Assembly: GCA_024279575.1 (NCBI GenBank)
Contig: JAJRRJ010000042.1
Coordinates: 1-6,397, forward strand
Direction of reading: 5' to 3'
Origin: Alphaproteobacteria bacterium
GTDB taxonomy: Bacteria; Pseudomonadota; Alphaproteobacteria; Rhizobiales; Devosiaceae
Length of the DNA: 6,397 bases
The position numbers were made by a program, and so were the translations under genes. The notes beneath the pieces were generated by a model. The model was not told where the DNA came from and did no database searches. It saw nothing but the letters and a program-made list of their open reading frames with translations. This document shows, piece by piece, positions 4,919-6,397 of the stretch. Each line of letters opens with the position of its first letter. The first letter of the stretch is position 1.

Positions 4919-6397
4919 TGGCTAAAAAGCATGTGGCTGACCTCACTGAGGAGGAAGCTGCTGGAGAATTGGCGGTTTTGGCCGATGAAATTGCTTCCCA
5001 CGACATGGCCTATCATCAGCGCGATGCGCCTGTTATTTCAGATGCGGCCTATGATGCGCTGGTAAGGCGCAATAAATCTATTGAAGCACTATTTCCCCAT
5101 CTCAGGCGAAAGGATAGTCCTTCAAGGCGTGTTGGGACGGGGGTTGCGGAGGGATTTTCAAAAGTCACCCATTTGGTGCCTATGCTGTCTCTGGGCAATG
5201 CTTTTAGTGATTCAGATGTGCGTGAGTTTGTGGCGCGCGGCAGAAGGTTTTTCGGGCAGGAGCAGGGTCTGGAACTGGCCTTTACGGCAGAGCCCAAAAT
5301 TGACGGCCTGTCCGCATCCCTTCGTTATGAGAACGGTAGATTTGTGCAAGGGGCAACGCGGGGGGATGGAACTACCGGAGAAGATATTACAGCCAACTTG
5401 AAGACCATTGCTGATATTCCTCAGGTTTTGAATGGAGATGGGTGGCCGGAAAAAATCGAAATTCGTGGAGAGGTCTACATGACCCATGCGGATTTTGCCA
5501 AGTTGAACCGGCGGGCCGAGGAAAGTGGCGGGCAGGTTTACGTGAACCCGCGCAACACCGCTGCAGGGTCATTGCGTCAACTGGACAGTTCGATCACTGC
5601 TGCCCGGAATCTGAAGTTTTTTGCCTATGCGTGGGGCTACACTTCGGCACCCTTTGCAAAAACCCAATGGGAGGCGATGGGGCAATTGGGGGCGTGGGGG
5701 TTTAGAACCAATCCTCTGACTTTGCGCACGGATAATGTTGAAGATATGTTGGCTCACTATCGCAGCATTGAAGAACAACGGGCCAGCCTTGGCTATGATA
5801 TTGATGGCGTGGTTTATAAGCTTGATCGTCTGGATTTGCAGGCGCGCTGGGGGTTTGTGGCCCGGGCACCGCGCTGGGCAATTGCCCATAAATTTCCGGC
5901 TGAGCAGGCCAGCACAGTGCTTGAGGCGATTGATATTCAGGTGGGGCGTACGGGTGCATTGACGCCGGTGGCGCGTTTGAAACCTGTGACCGTTGGGGGT
6001 GTCGTTGTGACGAATGCAACGCTGCACAATGCCGACGAAATTGCTCGTAAGGATGTCCGAATCGGCGACAGCGTGGTGGTGCAGCGCGCGGGGGATGTCA
6101 TTCCCCAAGTTGTGAAGGTGATTCTGGAAAAGCGGCCAAACTCTTCCATTCCTTATGAGTTTCCTGATATTTGCCCCGTTTGCGGATCTAAAGCGCTGCG
6201 GGAAATTAATGAGAATAGCGGCGAAATTGATGTGGTAACGCGTTGCACAGGGGGGCTGATTTGTGAAGCGCAAGCGGTGGAGAAACTCAAGCATTTTGTT
6301 TCACGCAGGGCGCTTGATATCGAGGGATTGGGCGACAAGCAGATTGCTACCTTTTATGCAGAGGGGCGGGTGAAACAGCCGGCGGACATATTTTCCC
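4918..6397 (+). CDS. ligA: NAD+-dependent DNA ligase LigA, 5' part, cut by window end
   Basis: LigA is the essential replicative ligase that seals nicks using NAD+. The frame is open from the ATG at 4918 to the last base (493 codons, no stop); typical family length is about 670-720, so the rest of the helix-hairpin-helix domain and the BRCT domain lie outside. Domain Ia, which binds NMN, covers about 15-75 (Y-H-Q-R-D-A-P-V-I-S-D-A-A-Y-D at 32-46). The adenylation domain has the nucleophile K127 in AEPKIDG, the RGDGTTGED block (148-156), E185 in RGEVYM, the NPRNTAAGSLRQ block (210-221), K301 in DGVVYK and K325 in AHKFPAEQ. The OB fold spans about 335-410 (VGRTGALTPVA, ATLHN, RAGDVIPQV). Four zinc-finger cysteines are C419, C422, C443 and C449; the spacing between the pairs is about six residues longer than in E. 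coli. The helix-hairpin-helix region begins near 455. It overlaps recN by one base and is probably cotranscribed with it. Confidence 0.97.
   Translation, partial: MAKKHVADLTEEEAAGELAVLADEIASHDMAYHQRDAPVISDAAYDALVRRNKSIEALFPHLRRKDSPSRRVGTGVAEGFSKVTHLVPMLSLGNAFSDSDVREFVARGRRFFGQEQGLELAFTAEPKIDGLSASLRYENGRFVQGATRGDGTTGEDITANLKTIADIPQVLNGDGWPEKIEIRGEVYMTHADFAKLNRRAEESGGQVYVNPRNTAAGSLRQLDSSITAARNLKFFAYAWGYTSAPFAKTQWEAMGQLGAWGFRTNPLTLRTDNVEDMLAHYRSIEEQRASLGYDIDGVVYKLDRLDLQARWGFVARAPRWAIAHKFPAEQASTVLEAIDIQVGRTGALTPVARLKPVTVGGVVVTNATLHNADEIARKDVRIGDSVVVQRAGDVIPQVVKVILEKRPNSSIPYEFPDICPVCGSKALREINENSGEIDVVTRCTGGLICEAQAVEKLKHFVSRRALDIEGLGDKQIATFYAEGRVKQPADIFS

Noticed and set aside
5569..6294. 241-codon open frame on the - strand opposite ligA
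   Set aside because: It is antisense to the well-conserved LigA domains, has no recognisable family, and is rich in His/Arg/Asn as expected from reading the complement of a coding gene.
1..6397. A novel defence, mobile or other undescribed system
   Set aside because: Every substantial stretch is accounted for by five well-known housekeeping genes in their usual alphaproteobacterial order. No repeats, integrase, transposase, tRNA or unfamiliar ORF is visible.

Overview
The window is a stretch of ordinary bacterial housekeeping DNA. All five genes are on the + strand: the 3' part of ftsZ, then complete lpxC, bamD and recN, and the 5' two thirds of ligA. This ftsZ-lpxC-bamD-recN-ligA order is the familiar downstream end of the division and cell-wall (dcw) cluster of Alphaproteobacteria. 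A long, poorly conserved FtsZ linker, a bamD starting with GTG, and a GTTC-type LexA-like site fit that group. Base composition looks moderate rather than very GC-rich (not counted). I cannot name a genus.

Layout. Bases 1-1062 hold the end of FtsZ: the C-terminal part of the GTPase core (to about 393), a linker of roughly 200 residues, and a C-terminal tail whose conserved peptide is out of frame. A clear Rho-independent terminator (1079-1109) follows. lpxC (1153-2109) encodes the first committed enzyme of lipid A synthesis. A 121-base gap with a small inverted repeat precedes bamD (2231-3100), a lipoprotein of the outer-membrane protein assembly machine. A second gap (3101-3232) carries a candidate sigma70-type promoter overlapped by a LexA-like site. 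It leads into recN (3233-4918), an SMC-like repair protein. The recN stop overlaps the ligA start by one base (TAATG), and ligA runs off the window end after 493 codons.

How the genes work together. ftsZ drives division, lpxC and bamD build the outer membrane, and recN and ligA repair and seal DNA. The terminator after ftsZ suggests lpxC expression is separated from ftsZ. The recN-ligA junction looks translationally coupled, so a damage-responsive recN promoter could also feed ligA.

I found no mobile element, CRISPR array, RNA gene or unknown gene, and nothing that looks like a new system. The two points most worth checking are the apparent frameshift just before the FtsZ C-terminal peptide and the LexA-like site in front of recN.
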